Translations under genes and position numbers: made by a program
The notes under the pieces: model-generated
What the model was told of the DNA's origin: nothing
The model's input: only the letters and a program-made list of their open reading frames with translations
Databases searched by the model: none
Shown here: positions 10,271 through 20,035 of the stretch, one piece after another
How positions within the stretch are numbered: position 1 is the stretch's first letter
Layout of the letters: each line of letters begins with the position of its first letter
NCBI GenBank assembly: GCA_016710585.1
Contig: JADJVN010000028.1
Coordinates: forward strand, 1 to 64,000
Direction: 5' to 3'
Source of the DNA: Saprospiraceae bacterium
GTDB taxonomy: Bacteria; Bacteroidota; Bacteroidia; Chitinophagales; Saprospiraceae
Length of the DNA: 64,000 nucleotides

Positions 10271-10290
10271 AATAGGACTAAAGTCCTATT
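10271..10290. terminator. Hairpin after the ABC ATPase gene
   Basis: Perfect arms AATAGGAC and GTCCTATT with a TAAA loop, starting 9 bp after the ATPase stop. There is no T-tract, so if it ends transcription it is not a canonical intrinsic terminator; it may instead stabilise the mRNA 3' end. Confidence 0.45.
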
Positions 10291-10450
10291 GTCAGTTAAG
10301 GGATCCCATTCTAATTTTGAACCATAATAATGTCAATCCTAATTAAATTGATTTAGATAAAATTCTTTAATAGATTAATTATTTACATTATATATTTCTT
10401 CTGGATTAGATATTATTATACTATACAATAATATTTAATAAAATAGTCCA

Positions 10451-11779
10451 ATGGAAAAATTTATTATAATCATAAACATCTTTTTTTACCTTACATCTTG
10501 TGGTAATTCTACCCCTGCCAATCCAGAAGGAATATCGAATCAAACTTTAGCTTCAGTCGGAAATATGCTATCATCTAGCAATGATCCATTTATTGGGAAG
10601 TTTACTGGACAACTGAGTGGAAATAATTTAGTTCTAGAAATAAAGAAAGTTTCAGGAAGTAATTATCATCTATTTTTAAATGGCCTTGGTCCTGATTATG
10701 CCCAATTAAATGGTAATTTGCTTACTGGAGTGTCAGCAGGATTAAGTTTTACAATAAAGGAAGATCCAGATGGAATAATTCTAAATATTAAAAATCAAGA
10801 TGTTAAATTAGTAAGAGAAGGTAGAAATTCAAATAATGCACAGCAAATAGCTGAAAATACATCTAGAACAATTCAGACTGGTGCAGATCCCTTTGAAGGA
10901 AGTTTTAATGGATACATTGATAACAATCCGATTACTATTAAGCTAGATAAAGTAAATCAAAATGAATATTCATTTTATTTTAATGGACAAGGTCCAATGA
11001 CAGTAAATAAAACTGGAAATTTAATTCAATTATCAGAAGCAGGAATGGTATTTACATTAGAATCCAATTCGAATGGTTTGGTTCTAAAAGGCAATGGAAG
11101 GGAAATAAATATAAGCAGATCGGGTAGTTCTGTTAGCTCAAATTCTCAGGGAAGCACAACCCAAGAGAATGATCCATTTTCAGGGCAGTTTGATGTCGTA
11201 TTTCAAGGACAAATTAGAGAAAGTTGGAATATCAAAAAAATAAATTCGAATCAATATCAATTGAGTTCTCCAAAAGGAAATACAATGGGAACACGAAATG
11301 GAAACAAACTTACAGGATTTGATGATGTGGCAAAAATAGGATATGAAATCGAACTTAAAGATGGTCAACTTACTATGCAAGTAGCAGGATACGTCTTTAA
11401 TTTAAATAAAAAATCATCCTATCAAAGCAATGCAAATTCAGCTGGATATATTGACCCAAGATTAATAGGCTTATGGGTTGGTTCTTCTTCTTATACAAGT
11501 AGAGGAGGAGTAGGAACCGCATCAATTTCACGTGGGTATAGGTATTTGTTTAAACAGGATGGAACATATCAAACTATTTCTGAATCAGGAGGAGGTGGTG
11601 ACTATTGGTCTGGGACATCATCAGGTGGTGTTGAAACTGGCAATTTTCAAGTTTCAAACATAAATAGTGATGGCGGATTTATTAATCTAAATGGAACTCA
11701 GCTAGAGTATACATTTTTTGACAGCGGTAATAAAATGAAGATGGGGAGTATTATTTATTCAAGGAGAAGAAATGACTGA
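10451..11779 (+). CDS. Lipoprotein with three internal repeats and a lipocalin-like C-terminus
   Basis: 442 residues. The signal peptide ends in a lipobox (FYLTSC), so Cys17 would be lipidated. Three imperfect repeats of about 80-90 residues follow, each opening DPF-G-F (DPFIGKFTGQ, DPFEGSFNGY, DPFSGQFDVV) and containing a GN-(L)-(T)G type turn. The last 100 residues (LIGLWVGSSSYTSRGG ... YRYLFKQDGTYQT) resemble the small beta-barrel lipocalin-like domains of Bacteroidota lipoproteins. It stands alone, between the ABC operon and a convergent haloperoxidase-like gene. Function unknown; a role in binding or envelope stress is only a guess. Confidence 0.65.
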   Translation: MEKFIIIINIFFYLTSCGNSTPANPEGISNQTLASVGNMLSSSNDPFIGKFTGQLSGNNLVLEIKKVSGSNYHLFLNGLGPDYAQLNGNLLTGVSAGLSFTIKEDPDGIILNIKNQDVKLVREGRNSNNAQQIAENTSRTIQTGADPFEGSFNGYIDNNPITIKLDKVNQNEYSFYFNGQGPMTVNKTGNLIQLSEAGMVFTLESNSNGLVLKGNGREINISRSGSSVSSNSQGSTTQENDPFSGQFDVVFQGQIRESWNIKKINSNQYQLSSPKGNTMGTRNGNKLTGFDDVAKIGYEIELKDGQLTMQVAGYVFNLNKKSSYQSNANSAGYIDPRLIGLWVGSSSYTSRGGVGTASISRGYRYLFKQDGTYQTISESGGGGDYWSGTSSGGVETGNFQVSNINSDGGFINLNGTQLEYTFFDSGNKMKMGSIIYSRRRND

Positions 11780-11800
11780 AATTGTATATTTATTAAAAGA

Positions 11801-11825
11801 TCAATGTTGATGGAAAAAACATTGA
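11801..11825. terminator. Weak hairpin between convergent genes
   Basis: Arms TCAATGTT and AACATTGA with a 9-base loop, 22 bp past the lipoprotein stop. No strong T-tract follows. It could act as a transcript end for the rightward gene. Confidence 0.3.
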
Positions 11826-11947
11826 CCAAACAAAATTAACGTGGGGAAATTTTAGAGTATATAAGCCTACAAGATTTTCAATTGTTATTTATTGAAAGTC
11901 AATTAAAATGCTGCAAACTAAATATTGACTTACTTTATTATATATTC

Positions 11948-13266
11948 TTATAACAAAGTAAGATTTAATTTGGCTGCATTCATGCCTATAATTTTACCTA
12001 GCCTCAATCCTTCATCACAATCCATTCGATAATGAACGCCAAGATATAAACGGCTGGTAGCATTTTCAACAATCATGTCGTCAAAGCTACTAAAGGACCT
12101 TGGAGTCCCAATAAATTCTTTATTATCCTCATGTGATTTATCTGTTATTCTTATTTTATTTCCAAAAATGGATTTCAATATTTCCCCTGCAGCTGCACCA
12201 AAAGTGGCATGTCCACTTGGGTAAGCTGGGAAATTTGGTGTGTGGTGCAATGGCTCCCAATTCTTATTTATATTTCGTTTAATATAGGTATCTGGCCTTT
12301 CCATATTATAAAAATACTTTGATGCCCAAACCATAACTGTGACATCATTCAATGCTAATCCCAATTTTAAAAAAGCTTCATATAATTGCTCCTTCTTGAC
12401 ATTATTCTGTTCTGCAAATTGAATTAAAATTGATATCCATCTGGATACTGCACAAAATGTCACCCCATGAAAATCATCACTCCAGAATTCAGCTATCCAC
12501 CTTCGCTCTTCACTAATTGGATGAGATAAATTAAATAATTCAAATGCTTGTGCAAAAAACTCAGAACTTCGATCATTTGAAAATTCAATAGGAGGATTCA
12601 CATGCACAAATGCTGTGTCTGTAATGAATAATTTTGCATTTCCCCAATGGGGCAACAAAGCAGGCATTGAATCTAAAGAAACCCATTTCCCATCACCCAT
12701 CGCGGGACTATAGTCTTGATCAAAATTGAATGCAAAGGCTTGGTGTCCCACCCTATCCAATTTTGAAAACTCAAATATTTCATCTGCGATTTTGATGCCA
12801 TAGAGCTCAGATTGCTCAAGCTGAAATTTATCAAATTCATTTAAGAATTGCTTTCGTAGGCTAAGTTTAAAATCAGAAACTTTTTTCTGCATAGCCATTG
12901 TTGCATGTGGAAAAAAGTGATGAATCATTCTATCATAACAAGAATTAAGTGCTACTTCTTGAATTAGTTTTCCATAGATTGGATCCCATGCTGTGATCTC
13001 CAATTCATCAAATTTTGACTGCATCGAGATCGCACTTTGCAAAAAAACTGTCTGTTGATCTCCCATTGAGCTATTCCCATATAAGCATACATCCTGCCAC
13101 TCACTGGAGGTCGATATCCTTCACTGGTTTGAACTAGTTCCAACAATAGTTTATTCCAAGATAAAAGTACATATACAACGCCTTTATTAGTAATTTGCTC
13201 ATGTTTACATTGAGTCAATGATAAAATTGCAATGATAAAATAAATAATTTTCAACCTATGCCTCAT
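11948..13266 (-). CDS. Vanadium-dependent haloperoxidase / PAP2-superfamily lipoprotein, frameshifted
   Basis: The best start is the ATG at 13266 (MRHRLKIIYFIIAILSLTQC, a lipoprotein signal), overlapping the kinase gene by 11 bp. The frame breaks at an A7 run (plus strand 13041-13047); adding one base gives AQWEINRQFFLQSAISMQSKF and a 439-residue protein. The C-terminal half carries the full PAP2/haloperoxidase signature: K-x6-RP (KYFYNMERP), PSGH (FPAYPSGHATFG) and SR-x5-H-x3-D (SRLYLGVHYRMD). Members either bind vanadate and oxidise halides or hydrolyse phosphoesters; these motifs do not decide which. It follows a response regulator and kinase gene, and a paralogue is divergently placed at 15552. 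Confidence 0.82.
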
Positions 13267-14655
13267 CCAAATTAAATTTTTCATTTGCATTTTTAATCAA
13301 ATCAATTCTGGTGAGAAAACAAATTTTATTCTCATCAAATTTTTTTACACTTATCTCAAACTTATGAATATCCATAATGTTTTTTACAATGGATAAACCC
13401 AATCCAGATCCTTTAATGTCGTTATGCTGAAGACTCCTAAAAAAAGGCTCAAATAATTTATTGAGTTCAATTGTATTTGCATTAATTGCTTCATTAATAA
13501 TATTAATATTGATCCAATTTTTCTCAGAAAAATCAAGTTCAATCTTTGCATATTGCTTGGGTGAAAATTTACAAGCATTTTCAATTAAATTAATAAAAGC
13601 GGTCTTAAGTAAAGATTCATTTCCTTTAATAGACATTAATGATTCATCCTCTGGCATCATGATAAAATCAAAATTCACTTTATTTTTCTCATTTTTTGCC
13701 ACATAATTTATTGAATCAAAAATGATCTCATCGATCCGTACAGTGGTTAAGACAACCGATTTCTTATCTGAATAAAACTTCGATAATTGTAATAATTTAT
13801 CATTCGTTTCATTGATTTCTGTTATATCCTCGTGGATTGAATTCAATAGTGCTGAAGTTTCAGGTTGATCTTTGAATTTGGACTTGGCTAATTGGATTTG
13901 GGCATCAATAGCAGCTATAGGATTTTTAATTTCGTGAGAAACATTGGATATAAAACTTTTCTGCAATTGGAATGCTTCATCAATTCGCTCAAGTAATTTA
14001 TTGAACGTCCTTACGAGATGAGATAACTCATCTTTTTGATTAGACATAGGGAGTCTATTCGATAAATTACTAGGAATGATTTTTTCAACTTCTGTTACAA
14101 TTTTTTCAACTGGATTTAATGATTGCTTTGCAAAAAACCAACCTCCTGCTGCAACCGCAACCATCACAATAAAAAACTTAAAAATAATATATTCCGCAAT
14201 TTCTTTAACTTTGAATAATCCGGCACATCTGAAGCAACGACGATAAACTCATTATTTTTATTAGAATTGGTAGATAGACCTACTGCTTGAAGACTTCCAT
14301 CAACAAATTTTAAAATACCACTTTTTTTGACTTCACTGAGGATAGAAGGTTTGGTTATTGGAGCTGATAGGTTCACTTTAAATACGCATTCAAAATCTTG
14401 GTTATAAATCGCAGTATTTCCTGTGATAGGCAGCTCTGAATTCTGTTCTTGGTAGTATGTGCTTATTATTGGTTTGAGTTTTTCTTCATCTCTGAGCACC
14501 ATTTCAGCTGTCATCAATGCTTTGCTTTCTAATAAAGTGTATTGTTCATTTTCAATATGAAATTCGAATTGCTTATAAATAAAATAGAGTGCGACGATGA
14601 AGATAGCTGCCGTGATACTAATAAATTGAACAGTTAATTTTGATCGAATTTTCAT
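13256..14655 (-). CDS. Sensor histidine kinase, frameshifted
   Basis: A membrane kinase of about 466 residues after repair. The ATG at 14655 opens the first transmembrane segment, followed by a periplasmic sensor region of roughly 130 residues. The frame breaks inside the second transmembrane segment at an A6 run (plus strand 14171-14176); one extra base gives LSFFIVMVAVAAGGWFFAKQSLNPV. Then come HAMP, the phospho-acceptor box (SNVSHEIKNPIAA), the N box (NLIENACKFSP) and the G2 box (GSGLGLSIV). The architecture is that of CusS-type kinases. It follows the response regulator with a 1-bp gap. As printed, the sensor and the catalytic core would be separate polypeptides. Confidence 0.87.
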
Positions 14656-14656
14656 T

Positions 14657-15335
14657 TTATTCTTCCTTCAGAATATATCCCATACCAAAATGTGTATGGA
14701 TCAATCTTTTATCAAAGCCTTTATCTATTTTGTTCCTTAAATAATTCACATAGACTTCAATCACATTGGTACTGATCTCATGTGTGAGATTCCAAACTTT
14801 CTCCAATAATTCTTGCTTTGATATCACTCTTTCTTTGTTTCTCATGAAGAACTCCATAAGTGCAAATTCTTTTGGCGTAAGAGATATTTTTTGACCATTT
14901 CTCCATACCTCCAAGATTGGACAAATTTATAGAAATTTCAGAATAAATCAAAATATTACTTACTTGTGGCTTATTTGACCTCCTTACCAAGGCATTTATT
15001 CTAGCATACAATTCTCCAAAGTCAAAAGGTTTTGCCAGATAATCATCGGCTCCAGCATTCAGTCCTTGGACTTTATCCTCCGCTTGATATAAGGCTGAAA
15101 GAATCAATATTGGAGTCTTAATATCTAGGTTCCTCAACTCTGAGCAAATTTTAATTCCATCGATTCCAGGCAGAATGATATCGGACAAAATAATATCAAA
15201 AGATTCCTTTTTTGCCATTTCCAATCCTTCTAAGCCATTTTTAAGCCAGATAACCTCAAATCTGCACTCATCTTTTAAATATGACTGGACAGAATAACCT
15301 GTTTTTTGCTCATCTTCTATTAATAATACTCGCAT
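14657..15335 (-). CDS. OmpR-family response regulator, frameshifted
   Basis: The ATG at 15335 (MRVLLIEDEQKTG) is preferred to an upstream in-frame TTG. The receiver has the acidic pair, the phospho-acceptor Asp in ILSDIILPG, and the Lys in YLAKPFDF. The frame breaks in the linker; removing one base of CC at 14911-14912 gives NLEVWRNGQKISLTPKEFAL, the winged-helix DNA-binding domain, and a total of 225 residues, the usual length. It pairs with the kinase downstream (1 bp apart). Divergent transcription with the haloperoxidase-like gene at 15552 makes the 15336-15551 gap a likely target. Confidence 0.87.
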
Positions 15336-15446
15336 ATCCTGCAAATATCCCGATTTTAAGCTTAAAATCCTCAAATTAAGGAAGCTTTAAGTAAATTCTT
15401 ATGAAATTTTAAGCATCATTTTTAATAAAAGCTGAATTTAAGCTAA

Positions 15447-15454
15447 TATATTTG
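15447..15454 (+). promoter_or_regulatory. Putative Bacteroidota -7 box (TATATTTG)
   Basis: Matches TAnnTTTG, about 100 bp upstream of the ATG at 15552 in the divergent spacer between the response regulator and the haloperoxidase-like gene. No -33 TTG is present at the usual spacing, which would fit activator dependence but also lowers confidence. Confidence 0.4.
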
Positions 15455-15551
15455 TCCCCGTTAAGGAAAACTACTGGTCTAAAATGAATGAGATCATGTA
15501 ATATTACGAATTTTTTTTATTTTTTATATATTCTAAATCAAAGTATTGAAA

Positions 15552-17004
15552 ATGAAGGCAAATTTTAAAATCATATTATGGATGGCTGTAGCCGCTGTGA
15601 TATTTACGACTTCTTGTAGAAAAACAACAACAATATCTACTACGGAGAATCTTGTTTCTAATTATGACTACAAAGTAGTATACGATTGGAATGAATTATT
15701 CCTAATTATTGACAAAGATGCTTTAGGCTACCGTCCTGGACCTGGACCTAAAGCAATGGGTTATATTGGACTAGCTGTTTATGAGACTGCGGTTCCAGGT
15801 ATGCCATCTTTTAATTCTTTAAAAGGTCAATAGGGGGTCTGAATTAAAGATTCCAGCTTTTGACAAAAACCAAAATATACATTGGCCAACGGCAGTAAAC
15901 GCTTGTTACAATTATATGTTCAAAAATTTCTTTTTGAATACACAGTTTGTTACAGGTGCTGGACATCTTAGTAATGCTGATGCACACAGACTTATTGACA
16001 ATTTGAATAAGAAATTTGAAGATCAGTATGGTTCTGAGATTAGTGCTGATGTTTTCACTAATTCAAAAGCTTGGGGGCGCGATGTCGCTACGGCAGTATT
16101 TGAATGGGTAAAAACAGACAAAGTAGCTTTCGAAGCGGAATTAAATCCTTTGAACAATGATCCAAACAAAGCAAATTATTATGATTGGAGAAAGGAAATG
16201 TTAGACGCTAATGGTAATTCTATTCCAGGAAGATGGAATCCGACTAATGATAATGGAAATGGAGGCATGTTTCCATTGTGGGGAAGAACTAGAACATTTG
16301 CAACAAGCGAAAGTGAAAAGATATGTCGTCCCCCACTACCATACTCAAATAAAGTTGGATCTCCTTTCTATGTTCAAGCATTGGAAGTTTATTCAAGATG
16401 TAATAACAATATCTCTTATGAAGATCAGTGGATTGCAGAATTCTGGAGCGATGATCTTTTTGGATTGACATTCAGCCCTCCATCAAGATTAATGGCTATA
16501 ACAGATCAAATTCTTCAAAAAGAAAAAAGCAATTTAGAGAAATCTATTGAAGCTGTTGCTAAAATGGGATTAGCTTTAAATGATTTTGGTGTAGCTTGTT
16601 GGAATTCAAAATTTCATTACAAAGTGGAAAGACCTGAACACTTTATCAAAAGAGAAATTGATCCAAATTGGGAACCGCTTTTAGCGAATCCTCTCAATGG
16701 TGTTAGAGGTATTACCCCTGCATTTCCAGCTTATCCTTCTGGTCACTCAACTTTTGGTGGCGGAGGCGCTGTCATCTTAACTGATGTATTTGGATCTTCT
16801 TATGAATTCACAGATAACTGTCATAATGAAAGGACTGAATTTAATGGCAAATCAAGAAGTTTTAATTCTTTTGCAGAGGCAGGTTACGAAGATGCAATAT
16901 CTAGAATTTACTTAGGTGTACATTTTAGAATGGACTGTGAAGAAGCAGTAAGATTCGGTCAAAGTATCGCAGGAAGAGTACTGAGACTTCCTTGGAAAAA
17001 ATAA
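15552..17004 (+). CDS. Vanadium-dependent haloperoxidase / PAP2-superfamily lipoprotein, frameshifted
   Basis: ATG at 15552 (an in-frame TTG lies 6 bp upstream) opens a lipoprotein signal (AAVIFTTSC). The 5' frame stops at TAG 15831-15833; the rest continues one frame over (RGSELKIPAFDKNQNIHWPTAV) to 17004. Removing one base at 15829-15831 restores 483 residues. The signature is complete: KFHYKVERP, PAYPSGHSTFGGGG and SRIYLGVHFRMD. It is clearly paralogous to the minus-strand gene at 11948 (shared GYRP, YIG/MGIA, IAEFWSDD, PNWEPL and SFNSF/SFSSF blocks), pointing to duplication around the two-component system. A strong terminator follows. Confidence 0.83.
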
Positions 17005-17025
17005 GATTTATCTATCATAAAATTC

Positions 17026-17061
17026 AAAAAAAGCTGCTCTGATATAGAGCAGCTTTTTTTT
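17026..17061 (+). terminator. Intrinsic terminator after the haloperoxidase-like gene
   Basis: Perfect 9-bp stem AGCTGCTCT / AGAGCAGCT with a GATAT loop, preceded by an A-tract and followed by a run of T. It starts about 20 bp after the stop at 17004. Confidence 0.9.
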
Positions 17062-17170
17062 ATTTAGTGAGTTTTCAAAAAATTTTAGAATAATTGGATA
17101 AGTTTTTTTAACAGTTTATTTACATTATAATAATAACTTGCTTACCTTACGCGCCAAAATAAGTAATCTG

Positions 17171-19822
17171 ATGCGTATTCGTGAAATCAATGCCATGCGA
17201 GGGCCAAATTATTGGTCAATAAAAAGACATAAACTCATTGTTATGGTCTTAGACCTAGAAGAAATGGAAGAACAGCCCACAAACAAAATTCCAGGATTCT
17301 TAGATCGATTGAAGGCCTTACTACCAGGAATGTATTCACATCGATGTTCTGTAGGTCAGCCAGGCGGATTTTTCCAACGAATCGAAGAGGGAACTTGGAT
17401 GGGACATGTTATAGAACATATAGCCTTAGAGATCCAATCAATAGCTGGAATGGAAGTAGGATTTGGAAGAACTAGATCTTATGGAGAACATGGTGTTTAC
17501 CATGTAGTATTCGATTATCTAGAAGAAAAAGTAGGCGTTTATGCTGCCAAAGCTGCAGTGCGAATAGCACAAGCATTAGTTGAAAACAAAGAATATAATT
17601 TAGCTGAGGACATTCAAGAAATGAGGGAACTCAGAGAAACAGAACGCCTTGGACCTAGCACATCTTCTATCATAGATGAAGCAATAGCTCGTGGGATTCC
17701 TTGGATAAGATTGAACAAATACTCTCTATGCCAACTTGGCTATGGCATGAACCAGAGACGAGTTCAGGCCACAGTGACAAGTCTAACTTCAAATATTGGA
17801 GTAGAAATAGCAGGTGATAAAGAAGATACAAAATATATCTTAAATCAAGCAGAAATCCCTGTGCCTAAAGGAGATGTCATCAGATCTGAATCTGGGCTCG
17901 AAGATGCCGTAGATCGCTTTGGATATCCTCTGGTCATTAAACCAATTGACGGTAATCATGGCAGAGGAATCACTACCAATATTCAAAACTGGGAGCAAGC
18001 CTTAAATGCTTTTCATTTAGCAAAAAAAGTATCAACTTCTGTCATTGTAGAACAATACATCACTGGCGAAGATTATAGGATTTTAGTCATCAATCACAAA
18101 TTGGTCGCCGCAGCAAAAAGGCTTCCAGCCCAAGTTAAGGGTGATGGAAAGTCTACTGTACAGCAATTGATAGATCAAACCAATGCTGACCCAAAACGCG
18201 GTTATGGACATGAAAAAGTATTGACCTATATCTCTATAGATGACATTACCAAGAAATTACTTGAGTTAAAAAATTATAACTTAGATACCATAATTGCAAA
18301 AGATGAAATCTTGGTCTTGAAAGACACTGCCAATCTCTCCACTGGAGGTACTTCAATCGATGTCACAGACATGATGCATCCGTCATTAGTATTCATGTCT
18401 GAAAGAATCTCAAGAATTGTAGGATTGGATATTTGTGGTATAGACTTTATGACTAAAGATATAAGTCGTCCTGTATCTGAGGTGGGTGGAGCTGTTCTTG
18501 AGGTGAATGCGGGACCTGGATTCCGTATGCATCTTGCCCCAGCTGAAGGATTGCCACGCAATGTAGCTGGTCCGGTGATAGACATGTTATATCCTCCTGG
18601 GTCACAGTCTCGAATTCCAATCGTTGCAGTAACTGGAACTAATGGAAAAACAACTACAACTCGACTCTTAGCCCATATGGCAAAGATGATGGGACACACT
18701 GTGGGATATACTACAACGGATGGCATCTATATACAGAATCACTTAATGATGACTGGAGATTGCTCAGGGCCAGGAAGTGCTGAGTTTGTATTGAAAGATC
18801 CCACTGTAAACTATGCAGTATTTGAAACCGCTCGTGGTGGAATCCTAAGAGCTGGATTGGGATATAAGAATTGTAATATTGCTATTGTAACCAATGTAGC
18901 ACCAGATCATTTAGGTCTGAAAGGCATTCATACCTTAGAACAATTGGCCAAAGTGAAAGGAGTCGTTGTTGAATCTGTTCTTCCTGATGGATATGCAATT
19001 CTCAATGCCGATGATGACTTAGTCTATGCAATGAGAGATAAAGTCCAATGTAAGGTTTGTTTATTCTCAATGGACGAAGAGAACCCACGGATAAAAGCGC
19101 ATATGAAGTCCGGAGGATTGAGTGCTTTGTTTGAAAATGGATTTATTACTATATGTAAAGGTGAATGGAAACTAAGGATAACGAAAGCTGTCAATGTTCC
19201 CCTTACCTATGGTGGAAAAGCGCATTTCATGATTCAGAATGTTTTGCCTGCTGCTTTGACTGGATATATCCAAGGATTTGAACTCGATGATATCAGATCC
19301 GCTTTGGAATCATTTATCCCTTCTCCTGCACAAACTCCAGGTAGATTGAATCTCTTTAATTTTAAAAATTTCAATGTACTCTTAGATTACGCACATAACC
19401 CTGCTGGATTGACTGCCCTTAAACGCTTCCTTGAAAATATGGAAGGCAAACCAAAAATTGGAATCATCGCAGGAATTGGAGATCGCAGACAAGAGGACAA
19501 TGAGGGAATAGGAAAAGTCGCTGCTGAAATGTTTGATGAAATCATTATTCGACAAGACAAGCACCTCAGAGGGATGAAAGATACAGAGATCATCGCCATG
19601 TTAAAGAATGGAATATTATCACATGATCCAAATAAAAAAATCACTGTAATCCCTAGTGAAAAAGAGGCTATCGCCCATGCAATTGAAAATGCAATTCCTG
19701 GATGTATGATTGTGATCTGTAGCGATGTGGTCCCTGATGCGTTGACCTTGGTTCAGAAATATAAAGAAGAAGAAGCTTCAAAACTTTATGGATTCAGTAA
19801 AGAAGATATTCCAAATAAATAA
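17171..19822 (+). CDS. cphA: Cyanophycin synthetase
   Basis: Polymerises Asp and Arg into the storage polymer cyanophycin in an ATP-dependent way. The ATG at 17171 gives the family start MRIREINAMRGPNYWS; the in-frame TTG at 17138 is rejected. 883 residues, normal length. The N-terminal domain (about 1-200) is followed by an ATP-grasp domain (about 220-475; FGYPLVIKPIDGNHGRG, EVNAGPGFRMH) that adds Asp, and a Mur-ligase-like domain with P-loop GTNGKTTTTRL at about residue 489 and DYAHNPAG near 740 that adds Arg. No cyanophycinase or isoaspartyl dipeptidase gene occurs in the window, although many Bacteroidota carry cphB next to cphA. It is flanked by its own terminator-bounded spacer, so probably monocistronic. 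Confidence 0.94.
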   Translation: MRIREINAMRGPNYWSIKRHKLIVMVLDLEEMEEQPTNKIPGFLDRLKALLPGMYSHRCSVGQPGGFFQRIEEGTWMGHVIEHIALEIQSIAGMEVGFGRTRSYGEHGVYHVVFDYLEEKVGVYAAKAAVRIAQALVENKEYNLAEDIQEMRELRETERLGPSTSSIIDEAIARGIPWIRLNKYSLCQLGYGMNQRRVQATVTSLTSNIGVEIAGDKEDTKYILNQAEIPVPKGDVIRSESGLEDAVDRFGYPLVIKPIDGNHGRGITTNIQNWEQALNAFHLAKKVSTSVIVEQYITGEDYRILVINHKLVAAAKRLPAQVKGDGKSTVQQLIDQTNADPKRGYGHEKVLTYISIDDITKKLLELKNYNLDTIIAKDEILVLKDTANLSTGGTSIDVTDMMHPSLVFMSERISRIVGLDICGIDFMTKDISRPVSEVGGAVLEVNAGPGFRMHLAPAEGLPRNVAGPVIDMLYPPGSQSRIPIVAVTGTNGKTTTTRLLAHMAKMMGHTVGYTTTDGIYIQNHLMMTGDCSGPGSAEFVLKDPTVNYAVFETARGGILRAGLGYKNCNIAIVTNVAPDHLGLKGIHTLEQLAKVKGVVVESVLPDGYAILNADDDLVYAMRDKVQCKVCLFSMDEENPRIKAHMKSGGLSALFENGFITICKGEWKLRITKAVNVPLTYGGKAHFMIQNVLPAALTGYIQGFELDDIRSALESFIPSPAQTPGRLNLFNFKNFNVLLDYAHNPAGLTALKRFLENMEGKPKIGIIAGIGDRRQEDNEGIGKVAAEMFDEIIIRQDKHLRGMKDTEIIAMLKNGILSHDPNKKITVIPSEKEAIAHAIENAIPGCMIVICSDVVPDALTLVQKYKEEEASKLYGFSKEDIPNK

Positions 19823-19991
19823 TTTGTGTATAGATAGAAATTTATAAAATTACCATTTCTAGAATATAATTCAGAAAAATAATACCTCTAAATCTAATTT
19901 TGTAATTTGGAGTGTAATTGATAATATGCTAACAAAATTTGTATAAATTTCGAATAGCAGCATAAAATTTCTCTATCTAAAAATAATTCAA

Positions 19992-19999
19992 TATATTTG
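19992..19999 (+). promoter_or_regulatory. Putative Bacteroidota -7 box (TATATTTG)
   Basis: Matches TAnnTTTG, 36 bp upstream of the ATG at 20036. No matching -33 TTG is obvious. Confidence 0.45.
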
Positions 20000-20035
20000 T
20001 AATTATTCAATATCAATAGAATCTTATTGTTTTAG

